DNA of 64,000 nucleotides from Shewanella sediminis HAW-EB3 (GCF_000018025.1 NC_009831.1:5146001-5210000); one strand, 5' to 3'; counted from the first letter of the stretch, positions 38,312 to 48,354 are shown. Made by a program: numbers and translations. Notes: a model not told the origin generated them from the sequence alone.

Positions 38312-38713
38312 TTACCCCAAGCTAAAGAAGAAATAGCCAAAGTTAATACCAGCGAGGATCAGAATAACCAACCAACTCAGTAACCCTCCCCAAAAACGGC
38401 CCAGATGATAACCGCCCCGACCTTGTGTCAAACCTATCGCATGCAAGATTCGACCTATGACCCACACGATGCCCAGAATATGCAAAAACAGCCCAGGTAG
38501 ATGGTTCTGCTCTGCCACCAGCAATAAAATCATGGCTATCGGTGCATTTTCCACTAAATTAGCGTGCACCCGATTAGCCAGCCTTAACTCTTCATTGCCG
38601 GAACTACCCAAACCAATTTTATGCTTCCTACGTAATTGAATCACTCGCATTGCAAACATGACGACTAAAATTGCAGTAATGCTGATATACAGGCCTGAAA
38701 TGGCAACTGACAT
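38312..38713 (-). CDS. MAPEG-family membrane protein
   Basis: 133 residues from MSVAISGLYISITAILVV, with AAGGAAG just upstream; the earlier in-frame ATG at 38746 is unlikely. Four TM helices. The MAPEG pattern is clear: RANLVENAPI-type segment (ANRVHANLVENAPIAMILLL), RILHAIGL and GRFWGGLLSWLVIL. MAPEG members are glutathione-dependent or eicosanoid enzymes in eukaryotes; bacterial roles are unclear. Confidence 0.85.
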   Translation of the reverse strand: MSVAISGLYISITAILVVMFAMRVIQLRRKHKIGLGSSGNEELRLANRVHANLVENAPIAMILLLVAEQNHLPGLFLHILGIVWVIGRILHAIGLTQGRGGYHLGRFWGGLLSWLVILILAGINFGYFFFSLG

Positions 38714-38764
38714 AAGGCTTCCTTTTATTAATATTTCAACCAGCATTACAACTTATTAGAAGTA

Positions 38765-39126
38765 ATACCAATCAGTATAAAGATGTGATCGCTCAGCGAG
38801 AGTTTAGCGCTTCTGAGGCAAGGTCATCAATTGCTCCTCGGTAACTGCTCCATGCGTTACTCTACCTCCTATATCCATATAGTCGTGCATAAATGACATT
38901 TGCAACATCCATGTTGCTCGCAGCGAGTGAAGAGCATAGTTGTTCTACGTTTAAGCTCGTTAACGCAGCATCAGAAAGGCTAAAACTCGCCTTTCAGGAG
39001 TGTTTTTGGCTGCCTACTTCTTCGTTGAATAGCTTCACAAGGGATCACCATTGCATCATCTATTCGCCTTGAATTAGTTTGCCAAAAATAACTCTGAGTA
39101 GATCACTTTCTTATACTGATTGGTAT
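38765..39126. mobile_element. MITE-like element with 26-bp terminal inverted repeats
   Basis: The left end ATACCAATCAGTATAA then AGATGTGATC (38765-38790) is matched by the inverted right end (39101-39126), with 21 or more of 26 positions identical. The 362-bp interior has no transposase. It lies in the intergenic space between the MAPEG gene and threonine exporter, its right end 100 bases from the exporter start. The termini resemble small interspersed elements common in marine gammaproteobacteria. Confidence 0.78.
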
Positions 39127-39225
39127 AGGTAAATATTTTCCATCTGATTAACCTTTTTCCCACAAACTAGGTTAATATGCGCTCGTTTGGCATTCCCAAA
39201 AACAAAACAATAATGGACCCTGCTT

Positions 39226-40446
39226 GTGAACAACGAAGAATTTCTAGAGAAACGTCGATTTATCATTAAGTTAGGCAAGTCTCTACACAAGTTTGGCACC
39301 CCGGCTTACCGGCTCGAAGCTCACCTTCAAGCCGTCTCAGAACTCTTGGGACTCGAGGGCTATTTTCTTATCTCTCCCACTGCCATGACCTTCGTTCTTC
39401 AACACGATACCGATCAAGAGTACAACCACGTAGCCAGGGTAAAGCCGGGTGAATTAGATCTCGGAGCCCTGGCCCGTACCGATGAACTGGTCGAGGAGTT
39501 AGTTTCTGGTAAGCGCACTCTTCAGGAAGCCTTAGAACGACTGGACGAGATAGCCAATAAACCTAATGCTTATGGCTCACTGCTCACCTTATTGGCATTT
39601 GGCTGCTCGGCAGGAGCCTTTGCCATGCTGATGGGAACAAGCTGGAACGATGTGTTTTGGTCTGCCCTGCTTGGTTTCATGGTCTATGGACTGGTCTATC
39701 GCGCCGAACGCTCTAAACGTATGGCCGAAATGCTCGAACCTTTAGCCGCTATCCTATGTGCCCTGGTCGCCAGTGGCATCGCTCAACTTGATCCCCATAT
39801 CAACCTCCCTGTGGTGATTCTGTCCGGCATCATTATCTTTGTTCCCGGTCTCGCGCTCACCTTAGGCTTAGCTGAGCTCGCTGCCAGAGATCTGATATCC
39901 GGGACCGCCCGTGTCATGGATGCGTGTATGCTGCTGTTTAAGCTCTATTTTGGAGCAATTTTCGGCATGGTGATTGGCAAGGCGATATTTGGCGAAGCCA
40001 TCTACTTTGAACCCGATCCGGTACCACAAGTTGCCATCTGGTCTGCCGTGCCTATCCTCTCGATGGCACTGGTGATCATATTTAAGGCCCGTATGAAAGA
40101 CTCCCCTTGGGGAGTGCTCGCAGGCATTGTCGCCTTCTTCTCATCTATGTTGGGTGGCATCTACTTAGGCGACTCTATCGGTATCTTCTTTGGCGCGTTC
40201 GCAGTGGGCGTCTACTCAAACCTGTTTGCACGCTGGATGAAAGCCCCCGCTTCTATCGCCCTACTCCAAGGTATCGTTATTCTGGTTCCGGGTAGTAAAA
40301 CCTATATTGGACTCAACACGCTTATCTTAGGCGAGACAATGCTTAACCAGTCACATATTGGTAGCCAGATTTTTCTGATATTTATGTCACTCGTCGCCGG
40401 ATTAATTTTCGCCAACGTCGCCGTATCACCGCGAAGAACGCTATAA
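39226..40446 (+). CDS. Threonine/serine exporter family protein (ThrE)
   Basis: 406 residues beginning at GTG. The N-terminal soluble domain (GKSLHKFGTPAYRLEAHLQA, PTAMTFVL) is the DUF1212/YjjP part; the C-terminal half is the YjjB-like membrane part, ten TM segments in total (IIIFVPGLALTLGLAELAAR, GIVILVPGSKTYIGLN). Fused ThrE exports threonine and serine using the proton gradient. An upstream ATG (39212) is in another frame. The preceding MITE end lies close to its promoter. Confidence 0.88.
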   Translation: MNNEEFLEKRRFIIKLGKSLHKFGTPAYRLEAHLQAVSELLGLEGYFLISPTAMTFVLQHDTDQEYNHVARVKPGELDLGALARTDELVEELVSGKRTLQEALERLDEIANKPNAYGSLLTLLAFGCSAGAFAMLMGTSWNDVFWSALLGFMVYGLVYRAERSKRMAEMLEPLAAILCALVASGIAQLDPHINLPVVILSGIIIFVPGLALTLGLAELAARDLISGTARVMDACMLLFKLYFGAIFGMVIGKAIFGEAIYFEPDPVPQVAIWSAVPILSMALVIIFKARMKDSPWGVLAGIVAFFSSMLGGIYLGDSIGIFFGAFAVGVYSNLFARWMKAPASIALLQGIVILVPGSKTYIGLNTLILGETMLNQSHIGSQIFLIFMSLVAGLIFANVAVSPRRTL

Positions 40447-40658
40447 ACCTACCCTATTATCTGAGTAAAAAAACTCCGTTACGTGATGTTTCTTTCCCGG
40501 AAAACATCACGACTACATTTGTATTTGCTTAAGTAAAATCATCCACTTATTTTCCTTTTTTTCTTGACTAACTCGCCACTGGCGTGTGTTATTAAATTGT
40601 AAGAAAACTGTTCACTTTCTCTTCAGCCAATCGAAAGGTACTCATATAAGGCGAACCT
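40447..40658. other. Intergenic region with a 10-bp hairpin
   Basis: CGTGATGTTT / AAACATCACG (40482-40511) follows the exporter; no T-run. The rest is AT-rich with a promoter likely for the Omp85-like gene. Confidence 0.45.
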
Positions 40659-42296
40659 ATGCAGGGTAATAAGTCGTATCTATCTCTTTTCATTGCCAGC
40701 CTTTTAGCCTCTACGGCTAGTTGGGGAGAAGAGGTAAATTCGATGGAAGGTGAGCCAACCAGGGGAAAAAAGCTGAGTAAGATAATTGTCACCAGCAACC
40801 CCATTTTCGATGAGTCAGACCCTGATAGTTTTTTCATTCATCGCTGGGCCAACTACCTGCATATCAATACCAGAGAGCCGGTGATCTTAAATAAGCTTCC
40901 TTTCTCAAAAGAGAGTCGTATTAGCCAGAAAGATCTCGAAGAGGCCCAGAGAAACTTACGATCCGAGCCCTATATACGAGACGCTAAAATCAGCTTCTCA
41001 AAGAGAGACCCGCAGGCGGATACTCCCGCTGAAGGTGAAACCGTATTGGTAGAGACATGGGATAACTGGTCCCTGTTGCCAACGATTAGTTTCTCACGTA
41101 GCGGAGGTGATAGTGAATTTTCGGTTGGAATAAAGGAAGATAACCTGCTGGGATATGGTGTAAGAACACGAATGAATTATCAGTCTGACGCCGACAGAAC
41201 AGGTTATAAGCTTGCTTTCGAGGCTCCGCTGGATAACTTCATCAAACACTCTAAATTAGGTGTCAGCTTTTACGACAACAGTGACGGCCAGTCGAAACAG
41301 CTTTACTTTTACAAACCCTTTTATACCTTAGATACCAAAGATAGCTATTCCATTACCTATCTGGACGACCTGCGCAACGATACCCTCAAACAGAATGGAA
41401 TGGATATCAACGAGTTTGAGGTTAAGCAGGATTTCATTAATCTGGTTTATGGTTGGCGCATATCGAAAAACGATAATGCCAGATCTCGAATTATCACGGG
41501 ATTAACCCAAGATAAAAATCAATTCTCTCATGTAGACACCTACCCGGGCTCGAGACTTCCTCAAGATAGAGACTTTATTTATCCCTGGGTCGCCTATGAG
41601 TTTCTTCAGGATGATTATACCGTTCTCAACAATGTTCACCTGATAAACAATAACGAAGACTTTAACTTAGGCTGGCACCACTATCTGAAGTTTGGTTTAG
41701 AGACCAATGATACCGATAGCAGCTCCCCCTTTGGTTACCATATAAACTGGAAAACAACCCGTGGCTATAAAGATGAAGCAGAGCTGCTGCTACTGGAATT
41801 TAACGGGACATCGACCTTAGCCACTACTCAGGATGATTTCTACCGAATCAATGCATCGGCAGAATACTTTTACCAGATCCACCCTAAGTGGACGACCTAT
41901 GCTAAGACAAGGATCAGCACCTCAAAGAATAACTACCTGGATCAGACCTTCGCCCTGGGGGATGACACCGGGATCAGAGGCTATCCCAATGATTATCAAC
42001 ATGGTGACAATCAGTGGTTATTGACCGCAGAGCTCCGCCACTATCCGCACATTAACCTCTACCAACTCGCGGAACTAGGCTGGGCTGCATTTGTCGATGT
42101 AGGCCAGGCTTTCGGGGGCCCGGATGAGAATAATGAAGTGTCAGCCCCTATTGGCAGCTTAGGTATTGGAGCCCGAATTTTCTCGTCTCACTCCAGCTAT
42201 GGAAATGTGGCTCATATCGACTTTAGCGTGCCTTTCACCTCCGGAGAGGAGGTCAATAGCTGGGAGTGGCGCTTCCAGGTAAAAAACCATTTCTAA
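40659..42296 (+). CDS. Omp85-like outer-membrane protein with one POTRA-like domain
   Basis: 545 residues. A signal peptide (LFIASLLASTASWG) is followed by an acidic linker and a POTRA-like region (PVILNKLPFSKESRISQKDL, LRSEPYIRDAKISF, ETVLVETWDNWSL) at about 85-145. The rest is beta-rich. Near residue 440, FALGDDTGIRGYPNDYQ resembles the L6 (V/I)RGY motif of BamA/TamA-type barrels, and LTAELRHYP then VDVGQAF follow as in that family. The C-terminus is WRFQVKNHF. Only one POTRA is seen, so it is not BamA. Function and partner unknown. Confidence 0.65.
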   Translation: MQGNKSYLSLFIASLLASTASWGEEVNSMEGEPTRGKKLSKIIVTSNPIFDESDPDSFFIHRWANYLHINTREPVILNKLPFSKESRISQKDLEEAQRNLRSEPYIRDAKISFSKRDPQADTPAEGETVLVETWDNWSLLPTISFSRSGGDSEFSVGIKEDNLLGYGVRTRMNYQSDADRTGYKLAFEAPLDNFIKHSKLGVSFYDNSDGQSKQLYFYKPFYTLDTKDSYSITYLDDLRNDTLKQNGMDINEFEVKQDFINLVYGWRISKNDNARSRIITGLTQDKNQFSHVDTYPGSRLPQDRDFIYPWVAYEFLQDDYTVLNNVHLINNNEDFNLGWHHYLKFGLETNDTDSSSPFGYHINWKTTRGYKDEAELLLLEFNGTSTLATTQDDFYRINASAEYFYQIHPKWTTYAKTRISTSKNNYLDQTFALGDDTGIRGYPNDYQHGDNQWLLTAELRHYPHINLYQLAELGWAAFVDVGQAFGGPDENNEVSAPIGSLGIGARIFSSHSSYGNVAHIDFSVPFTSGEEVNSWEWRFQVKNHF

Positions 42297-42353
42297 CCGA
42301 CTATAATTCAGTTCAATGACCTAAACCCGTAGGAGTTCAGACTGATAAAAGCC

Positions 42354-43157
42354 ATGGTGAACTCAGCTCCCTTATACCTAATTTTGCTCTTTACTTGCCT
42401 CATTAGCGGATACCTTGCGGCTCAACCATTGAAGATCGTCTGCCACGAGTTCGCCCCCTTTAGTTATCAGGACCAGCAACAGAATATCACCGGAATACTT
42501 GTGGAGATCGCACGCCTGGCTTGTCAGGATTGGCCTCAAGGCTGTGAGATAGAGTTGCTTCCCAATAAACGGGCAAAACAGCAGTTCAATCAGGGGCTGG
42601 CCCACGGACATTTTCAGGGGTGGAACGAAGAGCGGGCACTCACGACCTGGTTCTCTATTCCACTACTGCAAACAGAATATGGTTTTTACTCACCATTGGC
42701 ACAACCCCTGACAGATCTCAAACAGACCTCAGGCAAGAACATTGGCGCCTTCGGCCCCTCAAATACACTCACATCCTTGATAAATATCGACAGGCAACAG
42801 GTACGACTCGGGCTTCCCCCTATGGAGATTATTCTATCCAGCTCCGGCGATGAGCAGCCATTGAAGATGCTGCATAAGAGACGGTTCGATGCCTACTATG
42901 TCAATAAAGAGGTCGGGGCCTATTACGCCAAACATCTAGGTTTGAATGACCTATATTACCTCTCCAGCGGCCAGCCGATACATTACTTCATCGGGTTCAA
43001 GATGAAACATAATGAGTATGAAACGATTAAGGCATTTAACCACCTGCTGGTAAAGCTATATCAAAATCATCGTTTCGATGAGATATTTGCAAAATGGAAG
43101 ATGATCCCTTCACCGCTTCTGCCGACCGAGTTTCCCGACCTGAATGTACCTTATTAA
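42354..43157 (+). CDS. Extracellular solute-binding protein, family 3 type
   Basis: 267 residues. A hydrophobic signal (LYLILLFTCLISGYLA) is followed by KIVCHEFAPFSYQDQQQNIT and GILVEIARLACQDW, the typical start of amino-acid-type binding domains, and ends FDEIFAKWKM. Two Cys pairs may form disulfides. There is no linked ABC permease; such orphans often act as sensors or scavengers. AGGAG lies 19 bases before ATG 42354; a CTG start at 42342 would be better spaced, so the first residues are uncertain. Confidence 0.75.
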   Translation: MVNSAPLYLILLFTCLISGYLAAQPLKIVCHEFAPFSYQDQQQNITGILVEIARLACQDWPQGCEIELLPNKRAKQQFNQGLAHGHFQGWNEERALTTWFSIPLLQTEYGFYSPLAQPLTDLKQTSGKNIGAFGPSNTLTSLINIDRQQVRLGLPPMEIILSSSGDEQPLKMLHKRRFDAYYVNKEVGAYYAKHLGLNDLYYLSSGQPIHYFIGFKMKHNEYETIKAFNHLLVKLYQNHRFDEIFAKWKMIPSPLLPTEFPDLNVPY

Positions 43158-43254
43158 CGGATTAAGAGTTAGGGGCTTTTTAAAGGCTTAAATGGGCAGA
43201 CTCCTGTGATAGATTACTTCTCTAATGACATTAAAAAGTAACGGGGAAATTGAG

Positions 43255-43968
43255 ATGAGAACGATAGTAATCACAGGTTCTAGCCGAAGGTTGGGCTTAT
43301 TCCTGGTAGAGAAATTTCTTTCTATGGGCGACACAGTGATCGCTATAACAAGGAGTCCGTCTCAAAATTTTCAATCGATTAGTTCAGAGCATTTACAACT
43401 CATTCAAATAGACAGTTATGACCAATTCGGCATCACTAAGGCAATGCAGGAGATCGAAACTCTCGCTGAAAGAGTCGATCTGCTGATAAACAATGCCTCA
43501 ATGTATGATGTAGACCCCGAGAATTTTGAAGAGTTAGAAAACCATTATCTCTCGCTATTTAATGTTCACATGCTGTTTCCCACTCTTTTAATCACAGCCT
43601 TGAAGGAACATATGTACAGCGAAAGTACGCCCGGTGTGGTGGTCAATATCACGGATATTTATGCCGATAACCCAAATCCGGAATACGCGCTGTATTGCTC
43701 GACTAAGTCGGGATTAGAGAGTCTGACTCAGTCATTTGCAAAGAAATTTTCGCCGGGAATACGTTGCAACTCCATCATGCCCGGCCCGATACAGTTTCTT
43801 GAGCAGCACACAGAACATCAAAAATCAGAGGTATATAAGGAGACTCTACTACCGTTCGAAGGTGGTTATATGCCGGTCTTTCAAGCCGTGACTTTCCTGC
43901 TCGACAATCATTATGTTACCGGAACGAGTATTAAAGTTGATGGCGGTAGGTCCATCTGTAGGGGGTAG
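43255..43968 (+). CDS. FolM-like dihydromonapterin/dihydrofolate reductase (SDR)
   Basis: 237 residues from MRTIVITGSSRRLGLFLVEK. The TG-x3-RRLG nucleotide loop, LLINNASMYD, NITDIYAD (replacing the SDR Ser), and YCSTKSGLESLTQSFAKKF with Tyr-x3-Lys are the pattern of FolM/pteridine reductases, as is the end VTGTSIKVDGGRS. It would use NADPH to reduce pterins. It overlaps the convergent HPPK-like gene by 120 bases at its 3' end, and that neighbour supports a pterin role. Confidence 0.75.
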   Translation: MRTIVITGSSRRLGLFLVEKFLSMGDTVIAITRSPSQNFQSISSEHLQLIQIDSYDQFGITKAMQEIETLAERVDLLINNASMYDVDPENFEELENHYLSLFNVHMLFPTLLITALKEHMYSESTPGVVVNITDIYADNPNPEYALYCSTKSGLESLTQSFAKKFSPGIRCNSIMPGPIQFLEQHTEHQKSEVYKETLLPFEGGYMPVFQAVTFLLDNHYVTGTSIKVDGGRSICRG

Positions 43969-44373
43969 ACCGTATTGAGTTAGATCGACATACCGACTTT
44001 TATCTACCGTAAGCAGACTGGAAACGTAAGACTCACCGGAGGAGAGGAAGAGTGAGAAATCTAACTTGTCTGAGCATGTCACAATATCGATATCAGCCAC
44101 CCTATCGGCAAGCGAGCAATCTAAGGCTGTACGATCTCTGCCGAGTGACGTTTCTATTGAATTGGTCATCTGTTTAATATCACCAGGCTCCTTAGCCGAT
44201 TCAATGACGGCTAAGGAATTTAGAAATCGGTGTTCGCTTTCGATACCCACGGGCTCGGTGTAGATGAAGGGAAAGCCTATGACGACCCCAAAATTCTGAC
44301 ATAAGGCAGAGGTAATGCTCACGGCGTTCAGCTCGGGAGTAATATTGGTTCCGATCGAAAGGTAATAAAACAT
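43849..44373 (-). CDS. HPPK/FolK-like pyrophosphokinase-related protein
   Basis: 174 residues. MFYYLSIGTNITPELNAVSI, FIYTEPVGIESEHRFLNSLA, METSLGRDR-like (NSIETSLGRDRTAL) and the DRVADIDIV acidic motif place it near 6-hydroxymethyl-dihydropterin pyrophosphokinase. The acidic DID pair and two Arg are retained. It is not beside folB/folP and could act on a different pterin. The last 120 bases of coding sequence overlap the convergent FolM-like gene. Confidence 0.65.
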   Translation of the reverse strand: MFYYLSIGTNITPELNAVSITSALCQNFGVVIGFPFIYTEPVGIESEHRFLNSLAVIESAKEPGDIKQMTNSIETSLGRDRTALDCSLADRVADIDIVTCSDKLDFSLFLSSGESYVSSLLTVDKSRYVDLTQYGLPPTDGPTAINFNTRSGNIMIVEQESHGLKDRHITTFER

Positions 44374-44526
44374 CTTATCGCAATAATTTCCTTATATATG
44401 CACCGATAAATACAGTGATAAAGAGAACCCCGATAAATGATCGGTAACCCAAAAATAACAGAGGGTCACACACAAATAAAGTGGCTTCAATAAGATTTTC
44501 CAGAAGTCAGTTCACCACAAGCATTA

Positions 44527-44853
44527 CTAATGACTATGCCCCTGAGATAGGTTGATCATAACCACACCTAAAGCGACAAACAGCATGCCAACCCAGGCCG
44601 TCATGTCCAGATGCTGACGATAGAAGAGTGCAGACAGAAGTGTCACTGTCACAATTGCCATCCCAGCCCATAGGGCATGTACGACACCGACTGGCATTCC
44701 CTTCATTGCCTGGCCTAAGAAAATAAACGCCGTCAAATGACCCAAGATAACCATAGCTGCGGGGAGTGGACGCGTGAAACCATCGGTCGCCTTGAGCGCC
44801 ACATGAGATAAGGCTTCAGCCATGACACCCAGTAATAGAAAGATCCAACTCAT
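44527..44853 (-). CDS. Small multidrug resistance (SMR) family transporter
   Basis: 108 residues with four TM helices. MSWIFLLLGVMAEALSHVAL places the essential Glu in TM1 (AE-A at residue 13). GMPVGVVHALWAGMAIVTV and GMLFVALGVVMINLS match SMR helices 3 and 4. It exports cationic compounds or guanidinium-type substrates as a dimer. The C-terminal GHSH is unusual but short. Confidence 0.87.
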   Translation of the reverse strand: MSWIFLLLGVMAEALSHVALKATDGFTRPLPAAMVILGHLTAFIFLGQAMKGMPVGVVHALWAGMAIVTVTLLSALFYRQHLDMTAWVGMLFVALGVVMINLSQGHSH

Positions 44854-45076
44854 AATATTAGCCCTAAATTTAAAATGTTCGGCAGGATAAGCCCGCTAGG
44901 TTGATCGAGAGAATGATTTGTTGCGGCTATTATATTGATATTGGTTCAGATGATAATCGGGCCAAATAACAAATCACTTTTACCTATTCGTAATAAAGAT
45001 AGGTAGCCCAAAATAAAAAAGGTGTCGCCACAAATGACGACACCTTTTCAGTCGGATCTTGCTCGGAAAACTGTGG

Positions 45077-45178
45077 TTACCTGTTCAGATGCCCGCCATG
45101 AAAACGCAAATGATTATCCATGAAGCTTGAGATAAAGTGATGGTTATAATGGTGATAATAACCTTCACAATAGTTCAA
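45077..45178 (-). pseudogene. Remnant of a second fghA 3' end
   Basis: Immediately after the fghA stop the minus strand encodes 33 in-frame codons and a stop whose translation matches the FghA C-terminus: LNYCEGYYHHYNHHFISSF against LNYREGYDHSYYFISSF, then MDNHLRFHGGHLNR against IENHLRFHAEHLGN. It has no start and is a leftover of a tandem paralogue or a recombination product. Confidence 0.85.
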
Positions 45179-46018
45179 TTAGTTACCCAGATGCTCGGCA
45201 TGAAAACGCAGGTGGTTTTCGATAAAGCTGGAGATAAAATAGTAACTATGGTCATAACCTTCACGATAATTAAGCTCTAGCGGGTAACCGTTAACCTTAG
45301 CTGCAGCTTCGAGCACTTCGGGCTTCAACTGCTCAACAAGAAAGTCATCGGCGTCACCCTGGTCTACCAGAGCCGGTACAAATTTAGTCGCCTGACGCAT
45401 CAAGGCGCTGGAGTCATACTCTGTCCATGTCGCCGAATCCCGGCCCAGATAGGCTGTCAGCGCCTTCTTACCCCAGGGGCAGTTAATCGGATTACTGATC
45501 GGGCTAAAGGCCGATACTGACTGGTATGCATCTGAGTTACGCAGCGCGATAACTAACGCACCGTGCCCGCCCATTGAGTGCCCTGCGATAGAGCGTTTAT
45601 CACTGACAGGGAACATAGATTCAATCAGTTTTGGCAACTCATCGACGACGTAATCGTACATATGGTAATGGCGATTCCACGGTGCCTGCGTCGCATTGAC
45701 ATAAAAGCCCGCTCCCTTACCAAGATCATAACCTTCATCATCGGCGACATCATCACCTCTGGGGCTGGTATCCGGTGCGACGATAGCGATGCCAAGCTCG
45801 GCGGCCAGTGCTTGTACACCCGCTTTCTGCATAAAGTTTTCATCGGTACAGGTTAAGCCCGAAAGCCAGTATAGAACCGGGACCTTCTTGCCATTCGATG
45901 CTTGTGGCGGCAGATAGATAGCGAATCGCATGCCACAATTTAACGTTTTGGAGTGATGACTATACTGTTTATGCCAACCACCAAAGCTCTTATTGACACT
46001 AATACTCTCAACGGTCAT
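45179..46018 (-). CDS. fghA: S-formylglutathione hydrolase
   Basis: 279 residues, esterase D family. VLYWLSGLTCTDENFMQKAG, YDLGKGAGFYVNATQAPW, the nucleophile in AGHSMGGHGAL, the Asp in DQGDADDFL and the His in YDHSYYF complete the triad. It hydrolyses S-formylglutathione to formate and glutathione, step three of formaldehyde oxidation in the cytoplasm. It lies downstream of frmA on the same strand, but a terminator-like hairpin separates them. Its 3' end is followed by a second, decayed copy of its own C-terminus. Confidence 0.93.
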   Translation of the reverse strand: MTVESISVNKSFGGWHKQYSHHSKTLNCGMRFAIYLPPQASNGKKVPVLYWLSGLTCTDENFMQKAGVQALAAELGIAIVAPDTSPRGDDVADDEGYDLGKGAGFYVNATQAPWNRHYHMYDYVVDELPKLIESMFPVSDKRSIAGHSMGGHGALVIALRNSDAYQSVSAFSPISNPINCPWGKKALTAYLGRDSATWTEYDSSALMRQATKFVPALVDQGDADDFLVEQLKPEVLEAAAKVNGYPLELNYREGYDHSYYFISSFIENHLRFHAEHLGN

Positions 46019-46071
46019 TTAATACCGACTCCTATAAGATTTTTTAATAAAGAGCCGGAGCTCCTCTAAAA

Positions 46072-46101
46072 ATAACAAGCGCCCTGGAGCGCTTGTTATT
46101 T
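46072..46101 (-). terminator. frmA terminator
   Basis: AATAACAAGCGC / GCGCTTGTTATT with a 6-nt loop, T-rich on both sides, just beyond the frmA stop. It is bidirectional in form and would limit read-through into fghA. Confidence 0.85.
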
Positions 46102-46112
46102 TGAACGACTAT

Positions 46113-47252
<1,140 letters not shown>

Positions 47253-47481
47253 CTAAAATTAAAAATTGAAAAAACGGTCTTATCTGAATCAGTGCCGCGA
47301 TTAATATGGTAAGTATTATAGCGAGCACTCAGGAATTGATAATCCCATGCTGATGTAAATTACTTTTACCATATGGTAATAATTGATTATTACTCTTCCC
47401 CCAACTCACATTAAAGAAAAATCTATAACCTACTAATTTGTAATGTTAAATCTTCTTTTTGATGACTCTAAAATTCAGAGT

Positions 47482-47739
47482 TCATCTCAACTGACTATCT
47501 TTACTGGCACGGCGATTAACCTTGCTCAGATCGTTTTGTCGCTTATCCGACTCACTCTGGCAGGCAACACAGAGTCGAACACCTGTAACGGCTTTTCTGC
47601 GTGCCTCAGGAATTGGGCTTTCACACTCCTCACAAAAAAGTAGACTTTGACCGACTGGCAATCGACTCCTGGCTTGGGCGACGCCATCCTCAACACTATT
47701 ATCTATTTGATCTTGTAGCGCCGTCTTTAGACCAACCAC
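47482..47739 (-). CDS. ybiI: DksA/TraR-type zinc finger protein (YbiI-like), frameshifted at its 5' end
   Basis: 85 residues from GTG 47739. The zinc finger CEECESPIPEARRKAVTGVR, LCVACQ and the end NRRASKDSQLR match E. coli YbiI. YbiI normally begins MASGWAN; here MAGGWSKDGA is encoded by an ATG at 47746 in a different frame and hits a stop after 15 codons, so one base appears to be missing near 47720. The GTG start may rescue expression with an altered N-terminus. The same 5' segment occurs twice more upstream. Confidence 0.75.
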   Translation of the reverse strand: MVGLKTALQDQIDNSVEDGVAQARSRLPVGQSLLFCEECESPIPEARRKAVTGVRLCVACQSESDKRQNDLSKVNRRASKDSQLR

Positions 47740-47945
47740 CAGCCATCAAACTCTCCTATGAAGCATCCATCGATTTGATCTTGCACCATCATCCAACCCC
47801 AACCTCTAGACCAACCACCAGCCATTCTTCCTCCTACTCTTTATTACCTATCTTTTACTGTCTAGTGCCTGCAGTATTAAAAACGACGATATACTCAACC
47901 TTGCACCTTCACCCAGCCACTAGACCAACCACCAGCTATTCTACC
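47720..47945 (-). repeat. Triplicated 5' end of ybiI
   Basis: GCTGGTGGTTGGTCTA with the ATG (or ATA) before it occurs three times on the minus strand, with the ATG/ATA ending at 47746, 47825 and 47939. Copy two also repeats the downstream part (GTGCAAGATCAAATCGATGG), copy three has GGTGCAAGG. The spacings are 79 and 114 bases. These are degenerate tandem duplications of the ybiI start region. Confidence 0.75.
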
Positions 47946-47961
47946 TTCTGCTCTTTACTAC

Positions 47962-48354
47962 TTAATGATCTCGTTTACCTGATACCAACCAATAAGTCAC
48001 ACCCAAGGCAATAATCACAGCAGCCGACGCCCATACATATTCCGGCCCCACCTCTTTAAAATCTAAGATGATAATTTTCCTTGAGATGGCCATCAGTGCG
48101 CTCGCAATGACTATCTGCACATGGATTACCTCCTCTTTCAGATAGATGGTAATGTTTTGGAAGATTTCGATAGCAATTAACACCGCCAGAAAAGAACCAA
48201 AGATAGCTAAAATATCCTGCATATCCATCAGACCGTAAGGCGGGGTGATAACCTCAATAAACAGCACTCGTCCCACATCGACGACACTCCACAAAATGAC
48301 TAAGGTCATCAATACGGCTAATACCCGCACCGCATAATGGATTACCTGTCCCAA
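47962..48354 (-). CDS. PsiE-family protein (phosphate-starvation-inducible)
   Basis: 130 residues with four TM helices: YAVRVLAVLMTLVILWSVVD, MDMQDILAIFGSFLAVLIA, VIASALMAISRKIIIL and AAVIIALGVTYWLV match PsiE. The only canonical start is TTG 48354, which would cut off a natural-looking preceding in-frame stretch (EREPLINRLGQ) that has no ATG, GTG or TTG. Function unknown. It precedes ybiI on the same strand. Confidence 0.75.
   Translation of the reverse strand: MGQVIHYAVRVLAVLMTLVILWSVVDVGRVLFIEVITPPYGLMDMQDILAIFGSFLAVLIAIEIFQNITIYLKEEVIHVQIVIASALMAISRKIIILDFKEVGPEYVWASAAVIIALGVTYWLVSGKRDH

Noticed and set aside
47601..48014. 137-codon plus-strand ORF opposite ybiI
   Set aside because: Low-complexity translation created by the duplicated ybiI start region on the other strand.
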